Assembly (NCBI RefSeq): GCF_011516635.5
Contig: NZ_CP096255.1
Span: 806,001-870,000, forward strand
Direction of reading: 5' to 3'
DNA from: Bradyrhizobium barranii subsp. apii
Lineage (GTDB): Bacteria; Pseudomonadota; Alphaproteobacteria; Rhizobiales; Xanthobacteraceae
DNA: 64,000 nucleotides
Below are positions 1-11,565 of the stretch, piece after piece. The notes beneath the pieces were generated by a model that saw only the letters and a list, made by a program, of their open reading frames with translations, did not search any database and had not been told where the DNA came from. Position numbers and translations under genes: made by a program. How positions within the stretch are numbered: position 1 is the stretch's first letter; every line of letters starts with the position of its first letter.

Positions 1-8
1 GTAGCCAT
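1..8 (-). CDS. lpd: Probable first codons of dihydrolipoamide dehydrogenase (lpd), cut by the window edge
   Basis: Read on the minus strand, the first eight bases give ATG GCT AC, that is Met-Ala-Thr. This is a common start of rhizobial LpdA proteins. The position fits the known rhizobial order in which lpd follows sucB and an SDR gene. Only two complete codons are visible, so the identification rests on context and the matching start residues. No strong ribosome binding site is visible just upstream (minus strand). Confidence 0.35.
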
Positions 9-46
9 GAGAGAAAGTCCCGTGAGTTTAGCGTGATGAGGATGTG

Positions 47-796
47 TCAGCGTCCGCCGGACACATCGAGAATAGCCGAGGTGACGTAGGAGGCTTCGTC
101 CGACATCAGCCAGACGATGGCGTTGGCGATTTCGTCGGCGGTGCCGACGCGCTTCATCGGCACCATATGGGCCAGACGATGGGCGCGGTCGGGCTCGCCG
201 CCGGCGGCGTGGATTTCGGTGTCGATCAGGCCGGGGCGGATGCCCGCGACACGAATGCCTTCGCCTGCGACCTCATAGCCGAGACCGACGGTGAAGGAAT
301 CGATCGCCCCCTTGGACGCCGCGTAGTCGACATAGGTATTCGGCGCACCAAGTCTGGCAGCGACCGATGACAGATTGACGATGACGCCGCCCTGGCCGCC
401 GTGCTTGGTCGACATCCGCTTCACCGCTTCGCGCGCGCAGAGGATCGAGCCGGTGACGTTGACCGCCATCACGCGCCGGATGCGCTCCGCCGACATCTCG
501 TCGACGCGCACGCCGCTCTGGCCGACGATGCCGCCATTGTTGACGAGTGCACCGAGCGCGCCGAACTTGTCGGCAGCCTTGAACAGCTCGATTATGTCGC
601 TTTCCTCGGCGACATCGCATTTCACCGCGATGGCCTTGCCGTTGCTGGCCGCGATCTGGGCGACCACCTCATCAGCAGCCGTTTTGTTGCTGGCGTAGCC
701 GACGACGACACGGAAGCCGCGCGCGGCCGCCGCAATCGCGGTCGCCCGCCCGATGCCGCGGCTGCCGCCGGTGATGACAACGACCTTATCCGTCAC
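47..796 (-). CDS. SDR family NAD(P)-dependent oxidoreductase
   Basis: Classical short-chain dehydrogenase of about 249 residues; the substrate is unknown. The N-terminus carries the cofactor motif TGGSRGIG. A variant NNGGIVG replaces the usual NNAG, followed by the active-site Ser in NLSS and the catalytic YAASK (Tyr about 158, Lys about 162). The protein ends in the family-typical DVSGGR. I chose the GTG start at 796 because GGAGG lies five bases before it; an ATG at 808 is the alternative. The gene sits between sucB and the presumed lpd, 67 bases after the restored sucB stop, so it is probably transcribed with the TCA operon. A direct role in the 2-oxoglutarate dehydrogenase complex is not implied. 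Confidence 0.85.
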   Translation of the reverse strand: MTDKVVVITGGSRGIGRATAIAAAARGFRVVVGYASNKTAADEVVAQIAASNGKAIAVKCDVAEESDIIELFKAADKFGALGALVNNGGIVGQSGVRVDEMSAERIRRVMAVNVTGSILCAREAVKRMSTKHGGQGGVIVNLSSVAARLGAPNTYVDYAASKGAIDSFTVGLGYEVAGEGIRVAGIRPGLIDTEIHAAGGEPDRAHRLAHMVPMKRVGTADEIANAIVWLMSDEASYVTSAILDVSGGR

Positions 797-863
797 GCGC
801 GCCTCCATGGTTCGACCCGCGCCGTCGCACGACAAGGCGACGGCGCTCGCAGAGCTTCAGGGA

Positions 864-2109
864 TCAGAGATCGAGCACCAGGCGCGCCGGATCTTCCAGG
901 CTCTCCTTGACGCGGACCAGGAAGGTGACGGCTTCCTTGCCGTCGATGACGCGGTGATCGTAGGACAGTGCCAGGTACATCATCGGGCGGACCGATCTTG
1001 CCGGCGACGACCATCGGACGCTCCTGGATCTTGTGCATGCCGAGGATGCCGGACTGCGGCGCGTTCAGGATCGGGGTCGACATCAGCGAGCCGTAGATGC
1101 CGCCATTGGTGATGGTGAAGGTGCCGCCCTGCATCTCGTCGATCTTGAGCTGGCCGTCACGGGCGCGGCGACCGAAATCGGCGATACCCTTCTCGATGTC
1201 GGCGATCGACTTGTTGTCGCAGTCGCGCACGACGGGCACGACCAGACCCTTGTCGGTGCCGACCGCGACGCCGATGTGGTAATAGTTCTTGTAGATCAGA
1301 TCCGTGCCGTCGATCTCGGCGTTGACCGCCGGGATGTCCTTCAGCGCCTGCACGACGGCCTTGGTGAAGAAGCCCATGAAGCCGAGCTTCGAGCCGTGCT
1401 TCTTCTCGAACGCATCCTTGTAGTGGGCGCGCAGCGCCATCACGTTGGTCATGTCGACCTCGTTGAAGGTCGTCAGCATCGCCGCGGTGTTCTGCACGTC
1501 CTTGAGGCGGCGCGCGATGGTCTGGCGCAGGCGGGTCATCTTCACGCGCTCTTCGCGGGCGGCATCGTCGGTCGGCGACGGCGCGCGGACCTGAACGGCG
1601 GCGGCGGGCTGGTTGACCGGGGTCGGCGCCGACGCCGCGCGCTCGATCGCGGCGAGCATGTCGCCCTTGGTGACGCGGCCGTCCTTGCCGGAGCCCGGAA
1701 CGGTCGAAGCGTCGATGCCGGTCTCGGCCGAGAGCTTTCGCACGGACGGGGCGAGCGGGGCGTCGGCCGGCGGCGCTTTCGCGGCCGGAGCCGGCGCAGG
1801 AGCAGCAGCCACGGCGGCCGGAGCAGCAGCGGCGGCGGGCTTCGCGGGAGCAGCGGCGGGCTTCGCAGCGCCGGCACCGTCGGTGATCTGGCCGAGCAGC
1901 GCACCGACCGCAACGGTTGCGCCATCGGCAGCGACGATCTCGCTCAGCGTGCCCGCGGACGGCGCCGGGACTTCGATGGTGACCTTGTCGGTCTCGAGCT
2001 CCACCAAGGGCTCGTCGACGGCGACGGGATCGCCGGCCTTCTTGAACCAGCGGCCGATGGTGGCCTCGGTGACGGATTCGCCGAGCGTCGGCACACGAAT
2101 TTCAGTCAT
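864..2109 (-). pseudogene. sucB: 2-oxoglutarate dehydrogenase E2, dihydrolipoyl succinyltransferase, frameshifted near the 3' end
   Basis: E2 subunit that transfers the succinyl group to CoA in the TCA cycle. Domains in order: lipoyl domain (residues 1-78, lipoyl Lys about 42 in ETDKVT), an Ala/Pro linker, the E3/E1-binding domain (about 118-153), and the catalytic domain from about 190. After residue 372 (base 993) the frame breaks: a codon expected between ATC and GTC is reduced to a single G. The uninterrupted frame runs on to 793 with an unrelated tail. Another frame restores [19 protein letters not shown] and ends naturally in LVLDL at 864. The active-site DHRVIDG lies beyond the break, so the uncorrected product would be inactive. 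This is either a two-base sequencing deletion or a real mutation. The restored length of about 415 residues is normal for the family. Confidence 0.88.
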
Positions 2110-2215
2110 GGTCTTTTCCTTAAGGGATCGCCGGTGCGGTCAAAAATTCGGTCGTCATCGGCCCGCGAAAGGCAAGCCATCCAGCAAGCCGGACGTTCGT
2201 ATTCTGCACGGACGT

Positions 2216-2273
2216 CGCGGCGTACTGGTGCCCCGCTCCAGTGCGCGATTGCGCACGAGGCGGGGCATGACGC
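2216..2273. repeat. Partial intergenic palindrome, class B, between sucA and sucB
   Basis: The gap between sucA and sucB carries a short, degenerate copy of the GTACTGG/GCCCCG palindrome that appears in full near 9.3, 16.7, 25.7 and 35.1 kb. It includes an inner GTGCGCGATTGCGCAC dyad and the arms GCCCCGC and GCGGGGC. It may affect mRNA stability between the two cistrons. Confidence 0.55.
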
Positions 2274-2285
2274 AGTTCAGAAAGA

Positions 2286-5255
2286 TCAGCTCAGTGCTTC
2301 GTCCAGGAACGCCTTCAACTGCGCCTGATGCTTGGACATCAGACCAGTGGCGGTCGCGGCGGAAGCGGCGCGGCCGACGTAACGCGGACGCCGGCTCACA
2401 CCGTGCACCTGGTTCAGCACCCATTCCAGATAGGGCTCGATGAAGTGCCAGGCGCCCATGTTGCGGGGCTCTTCCTGGCACCACACCACTTCAGCCTTCT
2501 TGAAGCGCGACAGTTCGGCCACCAGCGCCTTCAGCGGCACCGGATAAAGCTGCTCGACGCGCATCAGGTAGATGTCGTCGATGCCGCGCTTCTCGCGCTC
2601 CTCGTAGAGGTCGTAATAGACCTTGCCGGAGCAGAGCACGATGCGGCGGACCTTCTCGTCGGGGACGAGCTTGATCGCCTCGTTCGGCAGCATCTGGGCG
2701 TCATCATAGAGGATGCGGTGGAAGGTCGTCCCCTTCGCGAGCTCCTCGAGACGCGACACCGCCCGCTTGTGACGCAGCAGCGACTTCGGCGTCATCAGGA
2801 TCAGCGGCTTGCGGATCTCGCGATGAAGCTGGCGGCGCAGCACGTGGAAGTAGTTCGCCGGCGTGGTCGGGTAGACCACCTGCATGTTGTCTTCGGCGCA
2901 CATCTGCAGGTAACGCTCCAGACGCGCCGAGGAGTGCTCCGGTCCCTGGCCCTCATAGCCGTGCGGCAAGAGGCAGACGAGACCGGACATACGCAGCCAT
3001 TTGCGCTCGCCCGAGGAGATGAACTGGTCGAACACGACCTGCGCGCCGTTGGCGAAGTCGCCGAACTGGGCTTCCCACAGCGTCAGCGTGTTCGGCTCGG
3101 CGAGCGAGTAGCCGTATTCGAAGCCGAGCACGGCTTCTTCCGACAGCAGCGAGTTGATGACCTCGTAATGGCCCTGCTCGTGGCCGAGATGGTTGAACGG
3201 CGTGTAGCGGCTCTCGTCTTCCTGGTCGATCAGGACCGAATGGCGCTGCGAGAAGGTGCCGCGCTCGGAATCCTGGCCCGACAGGCGGACATGGTGGTTC
3301 TCGTTGAGCAGCGTGCAGAACGCCAGTGCCTCGCCGGTCGCCCAATCGATGCCGGCGCCGGTGTCGATTGCCTTGGCGCGGTTGTCGAGGAAGCGCTGGA
3401 TGGTGCGGTGGACGCGGAAGCCATCCGGCACCTTGGTGATCTTGCGGCCGATTTCCTTCAGCTCGGCGGTGTCGACGCCAGTGACGCCGCGGCGCGCATC
3501 CTCTTCCTGATCGGCGATCTTGAAGCCGGACCACTTGCCGTCGAGCCAGTCGGCCTTGTTCGGCTTGTAGGAGGTGCCGGCCTCGAACTCGGCATCGAGC
3601 CGTGCGCGCCAGTCGGCCTTGGCCTTGTCGACCTCGCCCTCGGTCATCACGCCTTCGCTGATCAGGCGGCGGGCGTAGAGCTCGAGCGTCGACGGATGCG
3701 CGGCGATCCTCTTGTACATCACCGGCTGGGTGAAAGCCGGCTCGTCGCCTTCGTTATGGCCATGCCTGCGGTAGCAGAACATGTCGATGACGACGGGCTT
3801 GTGGAATTTCTGCCGGAATTCGGTCGCGACCTTGGCCGCGAAAACCACCGCTTCCGGATCGTCGCCGTTCACGTGGAAGATCGGCGCGTCGATCATCTTC
3901 GCCACGTCAGACGGATAGGGCGAGGAGCGCGAGTAGCGCGGATAGGTGGTGAAGCCGATCTGGTTGTTGACGATGAAGTGCACGGAGCCGCCGGTGCGGT
4001 AGCCCTTCAGGTCAGACAGGCCGAAGCATTCCGCGACCACGCCCTGGCCGGCGAACGCGGCGTCGCCATGCATCAGGAGCGGCATCACCGAGATGCGCTG
4101 GTCCGGCGGATCGCCGTGCTGGTCCTGCTTGGCGCGGACCTTGCCGAGCACCACAGGATCGACGATCTCGAGATGCGAAGGGTTCGCCGTCAGCGACAGA
4201 TGGATGCGGTTGCCGTCGAACTCGCGGTCCGAGGAGGCGCCGAGGTGATATTTGACGTCGCCGGAGCCTTCGACCGCATCGGGGTTGGCCGAGCCGCCCT
4301 TGAATTCATGGAACAGGGCGCGGTGCGCCTTGCCCATCACCTGGGTCAGCACGTTGAGGCGGCCGCGATGCGGCATGCCGAGCACGACTTCCTTCACGCC
4401 GAGATTGCCGCCGCGCTTGATGATCTGCTCGAGCGCGGGAATCAGCGATTCGCCGCCGTCGAGGCCGAAGCGCTTGGTGCCGGTGAACTTGGTGTCGCAG
4501 AACTTCTCGAAGCCTTCGGCTTCGACCAGCTTCGTCAGGATGGCGCGCCGGCCTTCGCGGGTGAACGAGATTTCCTTGTCCGGTCCCTCGATGCGCTCCT
4601 GGATCCACGCCTTCTGCGCGGCGTTGCTGATGTGCATGAACTCGACGCCGAGCGTCTGGCAGTAGGTGCGCTCGCAGATCGCGGTGATCTCGCGCAGCGT
4701 GGCGTATTCGAGACCGAGCACGTGATCGAGGAAGATCTTGCGGTCGAAATCGGCTTCGCTGAAGCCGTAGGTGCGCGGGTCGAGCTCTTCGCGATTGCGC
4801 GGGGCTTCGATGCCGAGCGGATCGAGCTTGGCGTGGAAGTGGCCGCGCATGCGGTAGGAGCGGATCAGCATCAGCGCGCGGACGGAGTCGCGCGTGGCCT
4901 GGAGCACGTCGGCGGACGAGAAATCAGCGCCCTTGTTGCCCGCCTGGGCCTGCGCCTTGGCGGCGATCTTGGCACCGACCGCCTTCTCGACCTGGGCCCA
5001 GTTGCCGTCGAGGGCGGAGGTGAGGTCGTCCTGCGGGGTCAGCGGCCAGTTGGCGCGCTCCCAGGACGGGCCTTCGGCGTTCTTGCTGATATCGCCGGGC
5101 TGGTCGTTTAGGCTCTTGAAGAATTCCTGCCACTCGGCGTCGACCGAGGACGGGTCCTTCTCGTAGCGGGCGTAGATTTCGTCGATGTAGGTGGCGTTGG
5201 TGCCCTGCAAAAAGGAGGAGAGGGCAAAGGCTGCGTTCGCGTCCTGGCGAGACAT
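2286..5255 (-). CDS. sucA: 2-oxoglutarate dehydrogenase E1 component
   Basis: Thiamine-diphosphate decarboxylase of 989 residues, the first subunit of the 2-oxoglutarate dehydrogenase complex. It converts 2-oxoglutarate and transfers the succinyl group to the lipoyl arm of SucB. The start MSRQDANAAFALSSFL and the segment GANATYIDEIY-like near residue 20 match the E1o N-terminal E2-binding region. MPHRGRLNVL (about 295), the GDAAFAGQGVVAE thiamine-binding stretch and the C-terminal transketolase-like domain (GYEGQGPEHSSARLERYLQ) are all present. Length is normal and the frame is intact. It lies 176 bases upstream of sucB and 137 bases downstream of sucD, so transcription is probably continuous from mdh or sucC. 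Confidence 0.97.
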   Translation of the reverse strand: MSRQDANAAFALSSFLQGTNATYIDEIYARYEKDPSSVDAEWQEFFKSLNDQPGDISKNAEGPSWERANWPLTPQDDLTSALDGNWAQVEKAVGAKIAAKAQAQAGNKGADFSSADVLQATRDSVRALMLIRSYRMRGHFHAKLDPLGIEAPRNREELDPRTYGFSEADFDRKIFLDHVLGLEYATLREITAICERTYCQTLGVEFMHISNAAQKAWIQERIEGPDKEISFTREGRRAILTKLVEAEGFEKFCDTKFTGTKRFGLDGGESLIPALEQIIKRGGNLGVKEVVLGMPHRGRLNVLTQVMGKAHRALFHEFKGGSANPDAVEGSGDVKYHLGASSDREFDGNRIHLSLTANPSHLEIVDPVVLGKVRAKQDQHGDPPDQRISVMPLLMHGDAAFAGQGVVAECFGLSDLKGYRTGGSVHFIVNNQIGFTTYPRYSRSSPYPSDVAKMIDAPIFHVNGDDPEAVVFAAKVATEFRQKFHKPVVIDMFCYRRHGHNEGDEPAFTQPVMYKRIAAHPSTLELYARRLISEGVMTEGEVDKAKADWRARLDAEFEAGTSYKPNKADWLDGKWSGFKIADQEEDARRGVTGVDTAELKEIGRKITKVPDGFRVHRTIQRFLDNRAKAIDTGAGIDWATGEALAFCTLLNENHHVRLSGQDSERGTFSQRHSVLIDQEDESRYTPFNHLGHEQGHYEVINSLLSEEAVLGFEYGYSLAEPNTLTLWEAQFGDFANGAQVVFDQFISSGERKWLRMSGLVCLLPHGYEGQGPEHSSARLERYLQMCAEDNMQVVYPTTPANYFHVLRRQLHREIRKPLILMTPKSLLRHKRAVSRLEELAKGTTFHRILYDDAQMLPNEAIKLVPDEKVRRIVLCSGKVYYDLYEEREKRGIDDIYLMRVEQLYPVPLKALVAELSRFKKAEVVWCQEEPRNMGAWHFIEPYLEWVLNQVHGVSRRPRYVGRAASAATATGLMSKHQAQLKAFLDEALS

Positions 5256-5392
5256 GCTTGAGTTCCTGGCGATTTCGGTTCGCGCATAACAAACGGCGCT
5301 GGCGCTGGGCTCCCCGGCAGAGGCCCAGCGCGACAGGCACCATTTATCCTAGTTGCTACGAAACTTCGCCCGGAAAAGTACGAAGAAGTGAA

Positions 5393-6277
5393 CTAGCCTT
5401 TCAACTTTTCGGCAAGCGTGTGGCCGAGGCGGGCGGGAGACGGAGACACTGTAATCCCAGCCGATTTCATCGCATCGGTCTTGGAACCCGCGTCGCCCTT
5501 GCCGCCGGAGATGATCGCGCCGGCATGGCCCATGCGGCGGCCGGGAGGCGCGGTGACACCGGCAATGAAACCGACCATCGGCTTCTTGCGGCCGCGCTTG
5601 GCCTCGTCCTTGAGGAACTGGGCGGCGTCCTCCTCGGCGGAACCGCCGATCTCGCCGATCATGATGATCGATTCGGTCTTGGGGTCGGCGAGCAGCATTT
5701 CCAGCACGTCGATGAACTCGGTGCCCTTGACCGGGTCGCCGCCGATGCCGACCGCGGTGGTCTGGCCGAGGCCTTCCTGCGAGGTCTGGAACACGGCTTC
5801 ATAGGTCAGCGTGCCGGAGCGGGAGACGATGCCGACGCTGCCGGTCTTGAAGATGTTGGCGGGCATGATGCCGATCTTGCACTCGCCGGCGGTCATGACG
5901 CCCGGGCAGTTCGGCCCGATCAGGCGCGACTTGGAACCGGCCAGCGAGCGCTTCACGCGCACCATGTCGATAACAGGAATGCCCTCGGTGATGCAGACGA
6001 TCAGCGGGATCTCCGCGTCGATGGCTTCGCAGATCGCATCGGCCGCGCCCGGCGGCGGAACGTAGATCACCGACGCATCGGCACCGGTCTTCTCACGCGC
6101 CTCGCGCACCGTGTCGAACACCGGCAGGCCCAGATGGGTGGCGCCGCCTTTGCCCGGCGAGGTGCCGCCGACCATTTTGGTGCCGTAGGCAAGCGCGGCC
6201 TCCGAGTGGAAGGTGCCGTTCTTGCCGGTAAAGCCCTGGCAGATGACCTTGGTGTTCTTGTCGATCAGGATGGACAT
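5393..6277 (-). CDS. sucD: Succinyl-CoA synthetase alpha subunit (ADP-forming)
   Basis: Alpha subunit, 294 residues, of the enzyme that converts succinyl-CoA to succinate with formation of ATP. The N-terminal CoA-binding Rossmann fold starts with [18 protein letters not shown] lies near residue 121 and the phosphorylated histidine is His251 in [12 protein letters not shown]. The partner beta subunit (sucC) lies upstream, separated by one small gene, which is unusual because sucC and sucD are normally adjacent. Confidence 0.97.
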   Translation of the reverse strand: MSILIDKNTKVICQGFTGKNGTFHSEAALAYGTKMVGGTSPGKGGATHLGLPVFDTVREAREKTGADASVIYVPPPGAADAICEAIDAEIPLIVCITEGIPVIDMVRVKRSLAGSKSRLIGPNCPGVMTAGECKIGIMPANIFKTGSVGIVSRSGTLTYEAVFQTSQEGLGQTTAVGIGGDPVKGTEFIDVLEMLLADPKTESIIMIGEIGGSAEEDAAQFLKDEAKRGRKKPMVGFIAGVTAPPGRRMGHAGAIISGGKGDAGSKTDAMKSAGITVSPSPARLGHTLAEKLKG

Positions 6278-6310
6278 GAGGTCTGCTTTCGCGAACTAAC
6301 GAGTGAGAGG

Positions 6311-6790
6311 TCAGTGGATGCGGCGGTAGATGCCGGTGAGCACATCGGCCCAGCCTTCCGCGTCCGGCGAGAACTGGATCTTCAACGAGTAGGAATCGTC
6401 GTCGATGATTTCGTAGACGTGGCGCGCATTGCCGCGGAGCGAGCCGCGCACCAGCGTCAGGGTCTTGCCGACCCAGCCGCCGGAGGCGGGCGAGGGCGGC
6501 GTGTAGCCGAGCGAGTCGTACCAGAACAATTTGTAGGTCCGGTCCTCACGATCGTAGGTGAAGAGGCCGTGGGTGGCGAAGACCTGCTTGCCGTCGCGGA
6601 TCTGGACAGCATCCTGGATCAGGTAAAATCCGTTCAGATCCATGCGTGCGACGACATGCGAAGTTGCCGGCCCACCCTCCGTCCAGCGCGACGGGAAGAC
6701 CACCTCTTCGCCATTCCATTCGCCGGCGAACGCGGCGAGGCGCGTGTGCTCTGCAAGCGGAGATGATGCGGCGAGATGGTCCTGGGTCAT
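6311..6790 (-). CDS. DUF1579-like protein of unknown function embedded between sucC and sucD
   Basis: Small soluble protein of 159 residues with no signal peptide or membrane segment. The opening [10 protein letters not shown] and the central segments [28 protein letters not shown] resemble DUF1579/calycin-like beta-barrel proteins. The biochemical role is unknown. It starts four bases after the sucC stop and ends 33 bases before sucD, so it must be co-transcribed with the succinyl-CoA synthetase genes. This placement suggests a metabolic link or simply a tolerated insertion. The family assignment is from sequence impression only. Confidence 0.75.
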   Translation of the reverse strand: MTQDHLAASSPLAEHTRLAAFAGEWNGEEVVFPSRWTEGGPATSHVVARMDLNGFYLIQDAVQIRDGKQVFATHGLFTYDREDRTYKLFWYDSLGYTPPSPASGGWVGKTLTLVRGSLRGNARHVYEIIDDDSYSLKIQFSPDAEGWADVLTGIYRRIH

Positions 6791-6794
6791 GGCC

Positions 6795-7991
<1,197 letters not shown>

Positions 7992-8151
7992 ATGGTCGCT
8001 CCCTGAACCCGCGGGCGGTGACCTCTAGGGCCCACCTCAGTCTTGTGGCTGGCATACCATATACCACAGGAACTGCAACCCGGATTCTTTGACATCGAGA
8101 TCTCTGGACTGCGGACCCGGAACCCGCCCGACGCGGGGCCCGGAAATGAAA

Positions 8152-8183
8152 CCGCCGAAGACCGGTTTTTCGATCTTCGGCGG
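8152..8183 (-). terminator. Hairpin between mdh and sucC
   Basis: A perfect 9-base inverted repeat, CCGCCGAAG (8152-8160) and CTTCGGCGG (8175-8183), encloses a 14-base loop just after the mdh stop. On the minus strand it is followed by TTTCATTT, a weak U-tract. It could be a partial terminator that lets some transcription reach sucC, or an mRNA 3' stabiliser. Confidence 0.55.
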
Positions 8184-8196
8184 GGATTGCTCTCGC

Positions 8197-9237
<1,041 letters not shown>

Positions 9238-9288
9238 TCAAGTCGGTGGATGCCCAATTGTCGGGCTTGGCGAACATTGAAGCGCATC

Positions 9289-9416
9289 CCTGTCATTCCG
9301 GGGCGCGACGAAAGTCGCGAGCTACGATGCGCAATTGCGCATCTGAGAATCTATAACCACCAGCGGGAGTATGGATTCCGGGCTCGTCGCTTCGCGACGC
9401 CCCGGAATGACAGCGC
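9289..9416. repeat. Long intergenic palindrome, class B relative, upstream of mdh
   Basis: The arms CTGTCATTCCGGGGCG and CGCCCCGGAATGACAG are inverted copies about 100 bases apart. A second dyad, GCGCAATTGCGC, lies inside. Similar long palindromes occur at 16.7, 25.7 and 35.1 kb. It lies between the zapE stop and the mdh start, both on the minus strand, so it could form a transcript-end hairpin for zapE. Confidence 0.75.
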
Positions 9417-9429
9417 TGGCAAATAGGAC

Positions 9430-10614
9430 TTAAGTCTCCACCAGACCCTTGGTGGACCCGCTGGCGGTGGAATCCTTGCGGCCGTGAGGCAGAGCCAGAT
9501 AGGATTCCGAGCTCATCTCGATCAGGCGCGACGCCGTCCGCTTGAACTCCATGGCCTCGTTGCCCTCGTGGGCGAGGTAGAGCGAGATCGGATTGGCATC
9601 GGCCGAGGCCATCAGCTTCACGGCATTGTCATAGAGCGTATCGATCAGCGTGATGAAACGCTTGGCGGCGTTGCGCTGGGAAAAATCCATCACTGGAATA
9701 TGGTCGACCAGGATGGTGTGATAGTCGTGCGCGAGGCGGAGGTAGTCGGACGCGCCGAGCGGTTTTTCGCAGAGATCCGCAAATCCGAACCGCGCCACGC
9801 CATGGGCCGAGCACGGCACGTGCAGGATGCGGCCCTTGAACGAAATATCGCGCGACTTGCATTTGGCGCCGCCGGTCATTTTCGACCAGGCGCGGTCGAG
9901 GGCCGCGCCGGCGTCGCCGTCGGCCGGCGTCAGCCACATCGGCACGCCCTGAAGCTTTTCCAGGCGGAAATCCGTGCGCGCATCGAGCCGCAGCACGTCC
10001 ATGTGGTCGGTGATCTGCTTGATGAAGGGCAGGAACAGCGAACGGTTCAGGCCGCCCTTGTAGAGATCGTCGGGCGCGACGTTGGAGGTCGCGACCACCA
10101 CGGTGCCGAGCTCGAACAGCTTTGCGAACAGGCGGCCGAGGATCATCGCGTCCGCGATGTCGGTGACGTGGAATTCGTCGAAGCAAAGCAGCCAGCTTTC
10201 CTCGAAGATCGCGTTCGCGGTCAGCGTGATGACGTCGCCATCGGCGATCTCGCCGCGCGAGATGCCCTGGCGATAATCGTAGATGCGCTCATGCGCTTCC
10301 GCCATGAACTCGTGGAAATGCGCGCGGCGCTTGTGCTCGACGGTGCTGTGCTGGAAGAACAGATCCATCAGCATGGTCTTGCCGCGGCCGACCTCGCCAT
10401 GGACGTAGAGCCCGCGCGGCGCCTCGTCCTTGTCGCCGCTGAACAGACGGCTGAGCAGGCCCTGCTTGCGCTGCGGCTTGTAATTCGCGAGCCGCTGGTC
10501 GAGCGCCGCATAGGCTTCGGCGATTTCGGCCTGCGCAGCATCGGGCTCGATCGCGCCGGACGCGATCTGGGCCTGGTATGCCTCGCGGAATGAGGAACTG
10601 GGGGTGGAGAGCAT
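9430..10614 (-). CDS. zapE: Cell division protein ZapE (AFG1-family ATPase)
   Basis: P-loop ATPase of 394 residues, related to mitochondrial AFG1/LACE1 and to bacterial ZapE, which modulates the FtsZ ring. The Walker A motif GEVGRGKT is near residue 74, followed by MLMDLFF. HFHEFMAEAH, the Walker B-like LLCFDEFHVTDIADAM and ATSNVAPDDLY are all typical. Length and frame are normal. It lies upstream of mdh on the same strand, separated by a palindromic repeat. No operon partner is evident. Confidence 0.92.
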   Translation of the reverse strand: MLSTPSSSFREAYQAQIASGAIEPDAAQAEIAEAYAALDQRLANYKPQRKQGLLSRLFSGDKDEAPRGLYVHGEVGRGKTMLMDLFFQHSTVEHKRRAHFHEFMAEAHERIYDYRQGISRGEIADGDVITLTANAIFEESWLLCFDEFHVTDIADAMILGRLFAKLFELGTVVVATSNVAPDDLYKGGLNRSLFLPFIKQITDHMDVLRLDARTDFRLEKLQGVPMWLTPADGDAGAALDRAWSKMTGGAKCKSRDISFKGRILHVPCSAHGVARFGFADLCEKPLGASDYLRLAHDYHTILVDHIPVMDFSQRNAAKRFITLIDTLYDNAVKLMASADANPISLYLAHEGNEAMEFKRTASRLIEMSSESYLALPHGRKDSTASGSTKGLVET

Positions 10615-10671
10615 GGCTCTTTACCGCCAGAGATGCGCGGAAATTGCAAGCCGTGAATTGGTGGGCGGGGT

Positions 10672-10850
10672 ATGCGTTCCGCGCCCCGGACGCGCTACGG
10701 GAAGCAGTGACGCTGCGCAGAGCGGGGACCCACTATTTCGTACATCCATCGTGGAGCGATGGGCCCCGGCTCAGCAGCGCACCGCCATAGCGTGTCGAAG
10801 ACGCGCGTAAACGCGCTGATGGCGCTGCGCCGCGTCCGGGGCACGAGAGC
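10672..10850. repeat. Intergenic palindrome, class C (CCCGGACGC type)
   Basis: This stretch contains the motifs CGCGCCCCGGACGC, GCGCAGAGCGGGGACCC, GGGCCCCGGCTCAGCAGCGC and GCGCCGCGTCCGGGGCACGA. Their order and inverted arrangement recur at 33.6 and 46.5 kb. It fills the whole gap between zapE and thpR and encodes nothing that I can support. Confidence 0.7.
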
Positions 10851-10854
10851 TAGC

Positions 10855-11391
10855 TCACTCACACAGCTCGTAGGCGTCCTCGACCACATAGGGGCCGCCG
10901 CCGGTCGATGCGCGTGACGAGAACAAGACAAAACGTTCGGCCATGAACGCCTTGCTCGGGAAGTAACCGCGCAGCGAGAGATAGTCGGCGACGTCGCGGT
11001 CGGACGCGTCGTGCAGCCGGGCCAGCGTGACATGCGGGGTGAACTTGCGGCCTTCAGGATCGAGGCCGATCCGCTGCATCATGCGTTCGAGCTCGGCCTG
11101 CAATTCCATCAGCGGCTTGCTCGGCGCGATGGTCGCGACCACCGCGCGCGGCTTGCGGCCGCCGAAGCTCGTGAGCCCCTGCACCTTCACCTCGAAGGGC
11201 TTGCGATCAACGCGAAACAGCATCGATGCGATCTCGTTGGCGGACATGCCGTCGATATCGCCGATGAAGCGCAGGGTAACATGATAATTTTCGGGATCGA
11301 CCCAGCGGGCGCCTGGAAGGCCGCCCCGTAAATTGGAAAGCGTCTGGCCGATCTCGGCCGGAATTTCCAGACCTGTGAACAAACGCGGCAT
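10855..11391 (-). CDS. thpR: RNA 2',3'-cyclic phosphodiesterase (2'-5' RNA ligase family)
   Basis: Enzyme of the 2H phosphoesterase superfamily that opens 2',3'-cyclic phosphates on RNA ends; 178 residues. The two catalytic HxTx motifs are HVTL at about 37 and HVTL at about 120, with FIGD and ARL following as in the family. I chose the ATG at 11391 because the product then starts MPRLFTGLEIP, typical of ThpR; an in-frame start 27 bases upstream is less likely. It stands alone in a gap-rich area. Confidence 0.92.
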   Translation of the reverse strand: MPRLFTGLEIPAEIGQTLSNLRGGLPGARWVDPENYHVTLRFIGDIDGMSANEIASMLFRVDRKPFEVKVQGLTSFGGRKPRAVVATIAPSKPLMELQAELERMMQRIGLDPEGRKFTPHVTLARLHDASDRDVADYLSLRGYFPSKAFMAERFVLFSSRASTGGGPYVVEDAYELCE

Positions 11392-11565
11392 CGTTTCGCA
11401 CTCCCGATGCTTGGGCATGATCCCTGGGAAGGATCAGATCCAAATTGTAGAGCCGGCGACGAATCACCGGTACCCTGATTCCTATCGCAGTTGTGTGACT
11501 CTGCGAAGCATCGCGCGCCTCACCCCGGTAAAACCCTGGGAATTACGGTTAGCGCTGCCCGCTTT

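Noticed and set aside
793..863. Alternative C-terminus of SucB in the uncorrected frame
   Set aside because: The tail ([17 protein letters not shown]) matches nothing in E2 proteins, while the other frame restores the conserved end.
2328..5111. Long plus-strand open frame opposite sucA
   Set aside because: It is antisense to a full-length, well-conserved E1 gene. It has the Arg/Ala/His/Val-rich composition expected of an antisense frame in GC-rich DNA and no recognisable domain.
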